A stretch of 64,000 bases of DNA from Chitinophaga sp. CF418 (GTDB lineage: Bacteria; Bacteroidota; Bacteroidia; Chitinophagales; Chitinophagaceae), in contig NZ_FRCN01000003.1 of the NCBI RefSeq assembly GCF_900142925.1, positions 585,300 to 649,299 on the forward strand, written 5' to 3'. Below, one piece after another: positions 36,714 through 44,995 of this stretch. Made by a program: the position numbers and the translations under genes. Within the stretch, counting starts at the first letter, position 1, and each line of letters starts with the position of its first letter. The notes below the pieces were generated by a model that was not told the origin of the DNA, made no database searches, and was given only the letters and a program-made list of their open reading frames with translations.

Positions 36714-37679
36714 ATGAGATATCCAAGCAAGAAAGTCGTATTCGCGGTTATTATACCCGTTGTATTCGCCCTGATTGCCCGTGGCCTTTTTGGTCTTGCT
36801 GAGCTGAACGGTTTTTTTGTGCTGATGAACCTTGCCTTCCTGTTCTTCGTTCCTTTTGGCCTCGGTGCATTAACTATCAATCTTTCTCCCATTGAAAAGG
36901 TGTACTCCAGCGCTTATCGTATATTCATGCCATGGCTGCCGATCTTTATCTTCTTTATTGTTACCACACTGCTTAGCATTGAAGGCTGGGCATGCTGGAT
37001 CATGATTTTGCCAGTCTTCCTTGTGGCCGCTTCTGTGGGAGGCTTTATAGCAGGGTTCATCAAGATAGAAAACCATAAACACGAGAAGAGATACATTTCA
37101 CTCATTGTACTGCTACCATTGTTCATCTCTCCCATCGAACAACGCATTGCCAAAATACCCGGTCGCTATAAGGCAGACACCTACATAGATATCCATGCTA
37201 ACAAAGAGCAGATCTGGAATAACGTAACACGCGTAAGGGAAATCAGTGCCACACAGGATAAAGGCTGGTTCACAAGATTTCTTGGGTTTCCCCGTCCTAT
37301 AAAAGCGGAACTGAACTTCGAAGGCAAGGGCGCTTTCCGTAAGGCTATCTTTGATAAAGGCCTGATATTCGATGAAACTGTAACAGATTACGAGCATCAG
37401 CGGAAAATGAGTTTTACTATCAAAGCGAATCCCTATGATATTCCATCTACCACGATGGATGAGCATATAGTAGTAGGAGGCGATTATTTTGACGTACTGA
37501 ATGGTACTTATGAGCTTGAGCCCTTAAATGATCATACTTACAGGTTGCATCTGTACAGTCATTTCAAACTGACGACTTCCTTTAATTTCTATGCCAGCTG
37601 GTGGGCCGGATGGATCATGAAAGATATCCAGAATAATATCCTGCAAATCGTCAAACAAAGAGCTGAATATGGTAATTAG
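36714..37679 (+). CDS. Membrane protein with C-terminal SRPBCC-like domain
   Basis: A 321-residue protein. The first half has about four membrane segments (VVFAVIIPVVFALIARGLFG, ILPVFLVAASVGGFIAGFI). The second half (ADTYIDIHANKEQIWNNVT, then DETVTDYEHQRKMSFTIKA) resembles an SRPBCC/polyketide cyclase-like ligand-binding fold. The gene overlaps the next one by 11 bp, so the two are translationally coupled. No function can be assigned; a lipid- or hydrophobe-binding role is possible from the fold. Confidence 0.68.
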   Translation: MRYPSKKVVFAVIIPVVFALIARGLFGLAELNGFFVLMNLAFLFFVPFGLGALTINLSPIEKVYSSAYRIFMPWLPIFIFFIVTTLLSIEGWACWIMILPVFLVAASVGGFIAGFIKIENHKHEKRYISLIVLLPLFISPIEQRIAKIPGRYKADTYIDIHANKEQIWNNVTRVREISATQDKGWFTRFLGFPRPIKAELNFEGKGAFRKAIFDKGLIFDETVTDYEHQRKMSFTIKANPYDIPSTTMDEHIVVGGDYFDVLNGTYELEPLNDHTYRLHLYSHFKLTTSFNFYASWWAGWIMKDIQNNILQIVKQRAEYGN

Positions 37680-38250
37680 ACTGCTGGCTATATTCCTTAT
37701 CCTTAGCAGCTGTCATAACAATGTTGACAGCCGCAAAATACCCGATATACATATCAAAATACTCCCGCTGGGTAAGGTAAAGGAAAGTTATATAAAGGAG
37801 GCTTACGATAACATACAAAAAATCTCTGCCCATGCAGAACTGCTTCCTGGCATAGAAATACCGGCCATGGCCTTTTATGCTCCGCGGAACCGCTACAGGG
37901 CGGATTCCCTGATACGCTGGATGAGCAGGCAGGGGAAAGCAAATGAGATATACGTGGGCATCACCATGCAGGATATCAGTACTACTAAAGGAGAATATGC
38001 GGATTATGGTGTGATGGGACTGGGTTATTGTCCGGGGAAAGCCTGCGTCGTATCCAGTTATCGCTTAAAGGACAAACAGCACTTCTACAAATTAGTTATT
38101 CATGAACTGGGGCACAACATGGGATTACAACATTGCCCTGTTTCGACCTGTTACATGCGTGACGCCAAAGGTGGCGATCCTACCGGAGAAGAAAAGGCTT
38201 TCTGTGAAAAATGTACTGCTTACCTGCAAAAGAAAGGCTGGAAGCTATAA
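37669..38250 (+). CDS. Archaemetzincin-type zinc metalloprotease, predicted lipoprotein
   Basis: A 193-residue protein. The zinc site HELGHNMGLQHC is the extended HExxHxxGxxH metzincin motif. It is followed by CPVSTCYM and, 15 residues after the Met, CEKC, the four-cysteine second zinc site that defines archaemetzincins. The N-terminus (RLLAIFLILSSCHNN) is a lipoprotein signal with a Cys lipobox, unlike the cytosolic archaeal and human members. It overlaps the upstream membrane SRPBCC gene by 11 bp. Likely a cell-envelope aminopeptidase or protease with unknown substrate. Confidence 0.87.
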   Translation: MVIRLLAIFLILSSCHNNVDSRKIPDIHIKILPLGKVKESYIKEAYDNIQKISAHAELLPGIEIPAMAFYAPRNRYRADSLIRWMSRQGKANEIYVGITMQDISTTKGEYADYGVMGLGYCPGKACVVSSYRLKDKQHFYKLVIHELGHNMGLQHCPVSTCYMRDAKGGDPTGEEKAFCEKCTAYLQKKGWKL

Positions 38251-38253
38251 TGC

Positions 38254-38889
38254 TTATATCAGCTTCAACGCTATAGCCGCCCTCATCATTGCCGCCACAT
38301 TCTTCACTTCAAATTTCTGCAAGAGGCTTTTTCGATGCGTCTCTACTGTTAAGGGACTTAAATGTAATGTCCCGGCGATATCAGTCGTCGTCATACCATC
38401 AGCTATCAATTGCAGGATCTCTTTTTCTCTTTTGGTGAGCCTTGGCACATCCTTTAATTCATTCACAGAGGGCCTGGACATAATCTCCTTAACTGCTTTA
38501 CTGAAAGTGACCTGCCCGTTCAATGCCTCGTTAATGCAAGCTATTAATTCTTCTCCGGAGATATTTTTCAGCAGGTACCCTGTCGCGCCATGCTGCAACA
38601 TCTGCAGCACCATACTGCGTTCGCTATGATTGCTCAGGGCCAACACACTGGTATCGGGCCACAGCTTCTTTATTTCCCTGCAAAGATCGATACCACTGAC
38701 ATCAGGCAGGCTGATATCCAGCAGGACAATATCTACAGCATGTTCCTTCAGAAAACGAATGAAATCTGTGCCTGTGGTAAAACATCCCACAATAGTGATA
38801 TCTGGCGCATTCACCAGCAGTTTCTGTAATCCCTCCTGTACAATTGGATGATCATCCACAATGGCGAGTGTGGTCTTATTATCCGACAT
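38254..38889 (-). CDS. NarL/LuxR-family response regulator
   Basis: A 211-residue regulator. The receiver domain has DDHPIVQEG acids and the phospho-acceptor Asp in IVLLDISLPDVSG. The C-terminal LuxR helix-turn-helix is LTKREKEILQLIADGMTTTD with LHLSPLTVETHRKSLLQKF. The start overlaps the end of the histidine kinase gene by 11 bp, so they form a coupled two-component pair. It ends 3 bp from the convergent archaemetzincin gene. Confidence 0.93.
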   Translation of the reverse strand: MSDNKTTLAIVDDHPIVQEGLQKLLVNAPDITIVGCFTTGTDFIRFLKEHAVDIVLLDISLPDVSGIDLCREIKKLWPDTSVLALSNHSERSMVLQMLQHGATGYLLKNISGEELIACINEALNGQVTFSKAVKEIMSRPSVNELKDVPRLTKREKEILQLIADGMTTTDIAGTLHLSPLTVETHRKSLLQKFEVKNVAAMMRAAIALKLI

Positions 38890-40861
38890 GTAGTTCTATA
38901 TTTATCGTGGTTCCTTCGTTGATAACAGATGTAATATCCATCATTCCTCTCAGGAAGCCCACCCTGTTCCTGATATTACCGAGTCCAATACCTTTCCCGC
39001 TGATGGAAGTATCAAAGCCTTTTCCATTGTCTTCCTGTGTGATCAGGAAAGTATCTCCATCCTGGCTGCACTGCAGGATAATATTACTGGCATCGGCATG
39101 ACGGATAGCATTTGCCAGTAGTTCCTGTATAATACGGTAGATGTTTATCTGTGTTTGTTCCGGCATAGACGATTCAATACCATAGGCCTGAAAATCTATT
39201 TTCACAGCGGCTGTCATCAATGATTCGCTTAAGTCTTTCAATGCTGTCTGCAGTCCAAACTTCAGCAGGTTTGCCGGCATCATATTATGAGCAATACGGC
39301 GCAGTTCTGTCACTGAATCATCCAGCTGACTGATTGTTTTCCGGAGTTCGTGCTGTTCTTCAGCAGCTATCTTCTCCACCTGGCCAGACAGGTTTAATTT
39401 AACACCCGCCAGCATTCCTCCCAGGCCATCATGCAGGTCCTGAGCCAGTCTGCGGCGTTCCTGTTCCTCACCTTGTAACACGGCCTGACCGAACTGCAGG
39501 CGTTGTTGTTGTTCTATTTCTTTCAATTCCTGCTGATGATTCAGCTCTTTCTGCACCAGTAATTTCCTGTTACTACGATAGTACAACAATGCAAATACGG
39601 CTACTATCAGTAAGAGCAAGGTGGTTGAAGCAAGAAGTAATATATATAAGCGACTGTTCTTCGCCGAGAGAGCTGCCTGTTCATTTTTCGCTTTCAGTGT
39701 AATAATCTCTTTCTGGCTTTCTGCACGCTGGTATTTCATTTCCAGGGCATTGATATCATTCGTAACATCGCTCTCATGCAGGCTATCGCTCAGGTGGCGG
39801 GACTGCTTCATCCACTCGTAAGCAAGCTTCATCTGGCCCAGTCCTGCATAACTCTCTGCCAGTCCTTCATACACTTCCAGCCTGCTGCTGCCCAGCTCCA
39901 TCACTTCCTCATCTTCCGAAAGCTCCAGGAGGATCTGTCTGGCCGGTTCATATTTCTTATTCGCCAGCAATGCTTTGACCTTATAGAACAACAGCTCCTG
40001 TATCACATACGCTTTATTGGGACCTTTGGCTGCTGCCATTCCCTTATCAAAGCTGGCCTCCGCCTGTGTATACTGCTGATCATGCAAATAACACAATCCT
40101 TCCACCATATAGTGCACGGCATACAGCTCCGATTCCGGATAAGGAGCCAGCAATGTCTTTACAGCGGCGACTGTCTTCTTTGCCTCATCATATTTTTTCA
40201 GGTAGGTGTAGTTTTCTCCTGCCCTGTTCAATGCTGCCACTAATCTTGAAGGCTGCGCATTGGTCGACCGGAAGATTTGAATGGCCCTGTCAAAGTAAGG
40301 TTCGGCTTTGTCGTATTGTTCCAGGTTCATAAAGGCGACACCTACGCCTACATACTGGGATGCCACAATAGCGCTGTCTCCCGCCTGGAGTGCATATGGA
40401 ATGACTTTGTTCAGTATAATGTCAATATAGGCCCTGTCATCATCTTTTCGCTGCCTGATGGCCGCGCGGTTTATCCACACGTTTGCCCTTGACTGGTATG
40501 CTTCTTTTGTAGTGAAACTGTTCAAAAAGCTGTCTGCCTTCGCAAAGGCCGCATCACTTCTGTCTATGTCGGAACTATAATAGAGATAGCCCTCATGTGC
40601 ATAGGATATAGCATGCAGGAAGGGATAATGTTTACTGAGCCGGCGCGCCTCATCCAGGCATTGTCTTGCCCTGGCTGTGTCCCTGGGCACCCAATAATAT
40701 ACCAATCCATAATAGGCCCTCGCCTTTAAACTATCGGAGCTTGTTTGATGTAATATGGTCGTTAAGCTATCATAATATCTCTGTTGATCAAGAGGCAGCT
40801 GGGCTTTACAACATAAAGAGATGATTACGAATAATGCTATAAGGTTAAGTAAACGGATCAT
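38879..40861 (-). CDS. TPR-containing sensor histidine kinase (HisKA_3 type)
   Basis: About 660 residues from ATG 40861 (MIRLLNLIALFVIISLCCKA), which gives a signal peptide; a frame to 40909 adds 16 residues. The periplasmic region (about residues 30-370) contains several TPR-like helices (DKAEPYFDRAIQIF, QAEASFDKGMAAAK). A membrane helix (LYILLLASTTLLLLIVAVFA) and coiled coil follow. The kinase core has RRRLAQDLHDGLGGMLAGVK with the phospho-His, then HATPase motifs NAIRHAD and DNGKGF. Typical of Bacteroidota TPR kinases paired with LuxR regulators; the signal is unknown. Confidence 0.92.
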   Translation of the reverse strand: MIRLLNLIALFVIISLCCKAQLPLDQQRYYDSLTTILHQTSSDSLKARAYYGLVYYWVPRDTARARQCLDEARRLSKHYPFLHAISYAHEGYLYYSSDIDRSDAAFAKADSFLNSFTTKEAYQSRANVWINRAAIRQRKDDDRAYIDIILNKVIPYALQAGDSAIVASQYVGVGVAFMNLEQYDKAEPYFDRAIQIFRSTNAQPSRLVAALNRAGENYTYLKKYDEAKKTVAAVKTLLAPYPESELYAVHYMVEGLCYLHDQQYTQAEASFDKGMAAAKGPNKAYVIQELLFYKVKALLANKKYEPARQILLELSEDEEVMELGSSRLEVYEGLAESYAGLGQMKLAYEWMKQSRHLSDSLHESDVTNDINALEMKYQRAESQKEIITLKAKNEQAALSAKNSRLYILLLASTTLLLLIVAVFALLYYRSNRKLLVQKELNHQQELKEIEQQQRLQFGQAVLQGEEQERRRLAQDLHDGLGGMLAGVKLNLSGQVEKIAAEEQHELRKTISQLDDSVTELRRIAHNMMPANLLKFGLQTALKDLSESLMTAAVKIDFQAYGIESSMPEQTQINIYRIIQELLANAIRHADASNIILQCSQDGDTFLITQEDNGKGFDTSISGKGIGLGNIRNRVGFLRGMMDITSVINEGTTINIELHVG

Positions 40862-40921
40862 GGTCAGTAAAATTAAAAAAATACCTGGAAACAGGTAGAA
40901 ATAAATCACCGGTTCCCGGTA

Positions 40922-40952
40922 TTGTCATGCCTAACGGTCAGGTATACCTTTG
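40922..40952 (+). promoter_or_regulatory. Bacteroidota-type promoter (TTG-N20-TACCTTTG) for the small lipoprotein
   Basis: A TTG -33 core at 40922-40924, 20 bp spacer and a perfect TAnnTTTG -7 box at 40945-40952, with the lipoprotein start codon 70 bp downstream. Confidence 0.55.
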
Positions 40953-41022
40953 TTTTCCGATAAACAGGGACGCCGAAAACTGATTAACTGAAAGAGTAGG
41001 CATTTTACCAAACTTTGCATGT

Positions 41023-41406
41023 ATGAAATTTTTAAGAAACGCGCTTCTGGCATTGATGTTGGCCTCAACTTTTACTGGTTGTTCTAAAGACGATGATAAC
41101 AAACCAGCATCCACTTCACACAAAGTAGTATTCAAGGCAACGGCCAGTACAGGTTCCAACATCTCTGTAGCTGCTTATGCTTACGATAGCAACCAGACAA
41201 CCGCTACCAGCCTTACCGGCACTACATGGACAAGTCCTGAGATCACCGTTCCGGCAGGTACAGTGGCGGTAACAGCAGCAGTTAGTGCGACAGGAGCAAA
41301 CGCATCTTCATCATTAAAAGTGCAGATATTTGTGGACGGGGAACTGAAAAAAGAAGGTACTTCAACGGGGCAAATTCTCAGCGCGTCGGCTACCTACGGC
41401 TTCTAA
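41023..41406 (+). CDS. Small putative lipoprotein
   Basis: A 127-residue protein with signal MKFLRNALLALMLASTFTGC and a lipobox Cys followed by SKDDD, the acidic stretch typical of surface-exposed Bacteroidota lipoproteins. The rest is Thr/Ala/Ser-rich and beta-prone (SKVQ-like and VQIFVDGELKKEGT segments). No named domain. It is monocistronic, with a well-formed upstream promoter and a downstream hairpin terminator. Confidence 0.8.
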   Translation: MKFLRNALLALMLASTFTGCSKDDDNKPASTSHKVVFKATASTGSNISVAAYAYDSNQTTATSLTGTTWTSPEITVPAGTVAVTAAVSATGANASSSLKVQIFVDGELKKEGTSTGQILSASATYGF

Positions 41407-41468
41407 CATTGCGTGACAGTAACATATTCTGTACATAAAGGGGACATCTTTTGTTGGGATTTCAACAA

Positions 41469-41497
41469 AAAAAGGCAGCAATCAAATGCTGCCTTTT
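41469..41497. terminator. Hairpin terminator after the small lipoprotein
   Basis: AAAAGGCAGCA pairs with TGCTGCCTTTT across a short loop. The A and T runs on the two sides allow termination in both directions. Confidence 0.8.
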
Positions 41498-41635
41498 CTA
41501 TCTGGAATATTTGCAGAACTCCATAGGACCAGATCCCCAATCTTTCTTTCCTCACAGATATAAGTCCCGGACAATAGCCAGCAACGCGGCTCCTTTCTCT
41601 GTATGCGTATAGAGTGCCTGTTTCAGGTGTATTTA

Positions 41636-41896
41636 AGTTGCATACAACTTGCATATGACTAGCATTATCCTTCGTTAATCTTTCGTTCCGAACGAAGGAT
41701 TAACGAAAGATAATGCTAATCACATCCTGGTTATATACAAAGTAAATCCCGGATATGTCCTGCATCAAACCAGCATAAACCAGCATATGACCCGCATATG
41801 ATCAGGATCTTCCTCCGTTCTTCCTCCGTTCTTCCTCCGTTTTTAACGGAAGAAAGACGGAGGAAGATCCTGATCATATGCACGTTGCATGCAAGT
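41636..41896. repeat. Nested hairpin cluster in the 41.4-42.2 kb intergenic region
   Basis: Outer imperfect inverted repeats (41636-41658 and 41874-41896, AGTTGCATACAACTTGCATA-type) enclose two further palindromes. The inner ones are 41661-41717 (AGCATTATCC...AGATAATGCT, imperfect) and 41795-41880 (24-bp perfect stem). No gene overlaps. It could encode a structured RNA, a REP-like sequence or a recombination site; none is recognised. Confidence 0.6.
41795..41880. other. Long hairpin with 24-bp perfect stem and direct repeats in the loop
   Basis: The left arm 41795-41818 (CATATGATCAGGATCTTCCT...) is the exact reverse complement of 41857-41880. The 38-nt loop contains further CTTCCTCCGTT copies, so three direct repeats of CTTCCTCCGTT run from 41809, and a smaller CTTCCGT/ACGGAAG-like fold is possible. 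It is followed by no T-tract, so it is not a simple terminator. Confidence 0.75.
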
Positions 41897-42208
41897 CAGA
41901 TGGAGATACTGACATTGTTACCGTAGGGATAAACCGCCTTTATAACGCGATTAAAGGCCTTTATAACGACATAAGAGGCTTTCGTATACATTGTTTAAAA
42001 CCGCTTGGGATTCTTCCCTAACATTGCATTGTAAATCATGAACAAACATACCCAGGCAGAGGGGTAACCACTATTAAAGTGCTGACCACTGCCAGATTGT
42101 TCACCGTTTGTTACTGTGTTCAATGATTAGCCTGGCGGGAGGCCATCATCACAACAGCTTAGTTCTTTGAAATATTGTTTTAATGTTATAATAAGATATC
42201 ATCTGTTC
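41897..42208. other. Remaining non-coding stretch before the 42265 gene
   Basis: No gene. It contains two close copies of a CCTTTATAACG motif (near 41937 and 41960), in keeping with the repetitive nature of the whole 41.6-42.0 kb block. Confidence 0.5.
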
Positions 42209-42242
42209 TTGTAATGAGGAATGGAATGATGCATTACCTTTG
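42209..42242 (+). promoter_or_regulatory. Bacteroidota-type promoter (TTG-N23-TACCTTTG) for the 42265 gene
   Basis: A perfect TAnnTTTG box at 42235-42242 with a TTG at 42209-42211. It is only about 20 bp before the ATG at 42265, which supports that ATG over the one at 42214. Confidence 0.55.
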
Positions 42243-42264
42243 CATCCTTTTAAACTCCAAAAAC

Positions 42265-42624
42265 ATGAGACACACATTCAGATTTTACAAAACGCTTTCA
42301 AACAGGTGGTACATTGATCTTCCCGGCTGGGAAGGAGGTATTGGTGAGCTGGAGATGGTGGAAGGTGCTGATACAATGCTTGACAAGATCAGTGGTGATG
42401 GTAACGAATGCTTCATTGATATGAGTGACGAACCTTTTGAGGGATCGGATACGGTTAAACTGGTTAGCGACTTACGCGATTCTATAGGTGGAGGTAACTA
42501 TATAATGGAAACGTATAAAGGTGAACCCGTTAATCATCCGATGTGGCTTTGCGCAGTTACAGAACATGTATTTGCAGATCTTCCGGAGGCCATTTATGTA
42601 AGTCCGGTTACAAACAATGGATGA
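42265..42624 (+). CDS. Small conserved soluble protein of unknown function
   Basis: About 119 residues from ATG 42265 (MRHTFRFYKTLSNRWYIDLP). The earlier ATG at 42214 would lie upstream of a perfect promoter box, so it is rejected. The protein is acidic and aromatic-rich (PGWEGGIGELEMVEGADTML, WLCAVTEHVFADLPEAIYV) and has no signal peptide. I have seen similar short proteins as conserved hypotheticals but cannot name the family with certainty. Monocistronic, ending in a strong terminator. Confidence 0.72.
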   Translation: MRHTFRFYKTLSNRWYIDLPGWEGGIGELEMVEGADTMLDKISGDGNECFIDMSDEPFEGSDTVKLVSDLRDSIGGGNYIMETYKGEPVNHPMWLCAVTEHVFADLPEAIYVSPVTNNG

Positions 42625-42637
42625 TGTTATAATGTAA

Positions 42638-42663
42638 AAGGGGGCTGAAAGATCAGCCCCCTT
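42638..42663. terminator. Bidirectional hairpin terminator
   Basis: AAGGGGGCTGA pairs with TCAGCCCCCTT. It sits between the convergent 42265 and 42676 genes. Confidence 0.8.
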
Positions 42664-42675
42664 ATCAATACAGTA

Positions 42676-43767
42676 TTATTCAAACAAGCTCTTATCTATC
42701 CCCGGAATGATCCTCAAGGCATTCTGATAATATACCTTCTTCAATATATCATCCGGCAGTGCCATACCATACATACGCCAGAAAGCATGATATTTTTTGT
42801 GGTACGGGAAGTATTCATCTGCTGTTTCGAGCACGCGGAAATAGGTGGTATATTCTTCCGGCTGCCAGGAATCTTTACCGAAGAGGATTCTGTTCTGATA
42901 CTTCTCAAAGAACTGCCTTGCCATCCTTGGCTGCCGTCCCAGTTCAGCAATCACTGCTCCAAATTCAACATACATATTCGGTATCTCGTCCATCAGCTGC
43001 GATAAATGAGCCAGGTCGCTTGCATACCAGCCGAAGTGTGCATTTATAAAGGTGGTACCCGGATGTTTCCTGAACATACGGTGTTGCTCTTCAATGATCT
43101 GCTCCCAGGGCGCGGGATCAGTGTCACTGCGTTTGCGGCCCGGATGAGTGATCAACTCCAGCCAGCGTTCGTTGTTATAATCTTCCGGTTGCCAGAATTG
43201 TTTCGGATCAGCGGCATGTATCAATACAGGTATTTTCAGCTTACCACACTGGTCCCATATGGCATCCAGGCGGGGATCATCAATAGCTACCCGCTTGCCT
43301 TTATTATCACGTACGCTGAGACCAAGGTTCTTGAATACTTTCAGACCATTTGCACCATTCTTCACATCCTCCGTCAGCTGACGCACAGCTTTCTCTGTCC
43401 ATCCCTCCTCTCCTATGCCGCTGAAATCAATATTCGCAAAAATGATAAACCGGTTGGGCGCCTTACTCTTTACATTGTCTGTCTGCGCTTTCAGACGACT
43501 GCCGTTTCCACCGCTAAGGTTCACCATCACTTTCAAATTCAGGGCATCCATGTCCTGCAAGAGGTCACGCAGGTTTCCTGACGACAACCCATTCTGATGA
43601 TTATGCACATCTATAAAAGGAAACTTCGCCCTGGTCAGCTTGTGTTCCGGTACCACCAGGGAGGAAGGCGGGTCGTATTTCTCAAAATCAATGGTGGGTC
43701 TTTCCTGACCATAACACATAGAACTTGTACATATTAAGGCACAGGCGACAATAGACAGTTTACGCAT
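42676..43767 (-). CDS. Exported amidohydrolase-family (Amidohydro_2) metal-dependent hydrolase
   Basis: A 363-residue protein with a signal peptide (MRKLSIVACALICTSSMCYG, then QERP). The TIM-barrel metal site starts with FPFIDVHNHQNG (HxH-like). Further His residues lie in PVLIHAADPKQFW and TFINAHFGWYA, and ILFGKDSW supplies the late Asp. These fit the Amidohydrolase_2 group of hydrolases and decarboxylases. Substrate unknown. It is transcribed alone and convergent with the small 42265 gene. Confidence 0.85.
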   Translation of the reverse strand: MRKLSIVACALICTSSMCYGQERPTIDFEKYDPPSSLVVPEHKLTRAKFPFIDVHNHQNGLSSGNLRDLLQDMDALNLKVMVNLSGGNGSRLKAQTDNVKSKAPNRFIIFANIDFSGIGEEGWTEKAVRQLTEDVKNGANGLKVFKNLGLSVRDNKGKRVAIDDPRLDAIWDQCGKLKIPVLIHAADPKQFWQPEDYNNERWLELITHPGRKRSDTDPAPWEQIIEEQHRMFRKHPGTTFINAHFGWYASDLAHLSQLMDEIPNMYVEFGAVIAELGRQPRMARQFFEKYQNRILFGKDSWQPEEYTTYFRVLETADEYFPYHKKYHAFWRMYGMALPDDILKKVYYQNALRIIPGIDKSLFE

Positions 43768-44224
43768 ATGTTGTAGAGATAGTTTAATCTAAATTTATAA
43801 AAAGATCATAAGTATCAAAAGCAAGCTTTTATGAGCGGTAAACGGAAGGGAAAAATATTTTGTTTAAAGTTAAAATTATTCATTTACTTTGTTATTCAAA
43901 GTGCTTTAAATACACTTTTACGGATGAGGAACACCTGCCTGCATTCATTTGTAACCTATTAACTGTAATGCAGTTAGCCGGAACCATTTCTGTTCACCTA
44001 TTGCCGATAGTTGCTCTTTCAGGGGTACTATAATGGTACCCGGACCTGATGTTATCTGCATCTTTTGTATGCTTTTAGTAACCCGGTTCATTGGATCAAG
44101 ACAAGCAATAATGCTGATCGTCTGATATAGGCATTGTCTTGTCATTTTTTCTGCCCTTACACTTTGTAATACAAAGCATATAGAACAATTATTGACCTGT
44201 ACTAACTATGATAAAACATGACAT
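43768..44224. other. Intergenic region with possible hairpin, no accepted gene
   Basis: About 450 bp, very AT-rich at 43790-43920. A stem can form around 44096-44146 (AGACAAGCAATAATGC against GCATTGTCTTGTC, followed by ATTTTTT), a weak terminator-like structure with no upstream plus-strand gene. A 66-codon minus-strand frame overlaps it and was not accepted. Confidence 0.45.
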
Positions 44225-44971
44225 ATGAAGACAAGTAATCAGTGGATTTTGCACTTTAAAGAAAACGCAAAAAAACAACGTATAGACTGGTCTTTGAGCC
44301 CTGATATTTCTGAGCAGGAAATTTCAGCAATATTACACTCCCTGCAGGCCTGGCAGCTGGGAGAGACATCTGACGGCAGACATTTACTGAAGGCAGTGAC
44401 CAGGTATGCAAAACAGACAAATGATCTGCCTTATATTGAAGCCACCGCACTATTTATAAAGGAAGAGCAGAAACATGGCAACAACTTAGGGATTTACCTG
44501 GACAGAATAGGAAAACCAAGGATCAAAGCGGATCTCGGGGATACTCTTTTCAGAAAAGTGAGGTACTTCAATGCTAATATGGAAATATGGACACTGACAG
44601 TTACCGTTGTGGAAAGTACCGCACAAGTATTCTATCAATCCATGAAAGACGCCACCAGGTGTAAGTTACTGAAGCAGATCTGTACTGATATACTTATTGA
44701 TGAAGCGCCTCATATTGAGTTTCAGACCGAGCGGCTGTCAATCATCTTCAACGGCAAGACCGCTTTGGGGAAAGCAATCGCCCATAAGGCCTATTATATT
44801 TTCTACTTCTCTACTGCGCTCGTAGTATGGATGGCGCATAAGAAGCTGTTCAAAGCAGGCGGTAATACTTTCAGGAAATATATGATCAAGATGAGATACA
44901 AGTACAACAGAATCATCAATCGCATAACAGCCAACAGCGCTGTGTTCGGAAACAGTGCTATTGCACACTGA
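44225..44971 (+). CDS. Putative ferritin-like (diiron) protein
   Basis: A 248-residue helical protein. It has paired carboxylate/His motifs of the ferritin-like type: ALFIKEEQKHGNNLG (EExxH), VTVVESTAQVFYQ and IDEAPHIEFQ (DExxH). These would supply six ligands of a diiron centre on a four-helix bundle. The C-terminal part is basic with an aromatic helix (AYYIFYFSTALVVWMAHKK) that may touch the membrane. No named family was recognised. It lies 24 bp before a DUF1361 gene, probably in one operon. Confidence 0.6.
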   Translation: MKTSNQWILHFKENAKKQRIDWSLSPDISEQEISAILHSLQAWQLGETSDGRHLLKAVTRYAKQTNDLPYIEATALFIKEEQKHGNNLGIYLDRIGKPRIKADLGDTLFRKVRYFNANMEIWTLTVTVVESTAQVFYQSMKDATRCKLLKQICTDILIDEAPHIEFQTERLSIIFNGKTALGKAIAHKAYYIFYFSTALVVWMAHKKLFKAGGNTFRKYMIKMRYKYNRIINRITANSAVFGNSAIAH

Positions 44972-44995
44972 CAAGGTCTTAAATTATTTGTTTAC

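Noticed and set aside
36589-36726. Extended N-terminus of the ECF sigma factor from a TTG at 36726
   Set aside because: It overlaps the divergent gene at 36714 and adds 46 residues unlike any sigma factor.
42214-42264. Upstream ATG for the small conserved protein
   Set aside because: A perfect -7 promoter box lies downstream of it, so transcripts would not contain that start.
43945-44145. 66-codon frame on the minus strand in the 43.8-44.2 kb gap
   Set aside because: Short, no motif or signal, and it overlaps a possible hairpin.
44096-44146. Possible tRNA or small RNA stem in the 44.1 kb gap
   Set aside because: No cloverleaf or TTCGA loop; only a loose hairpin was seen.
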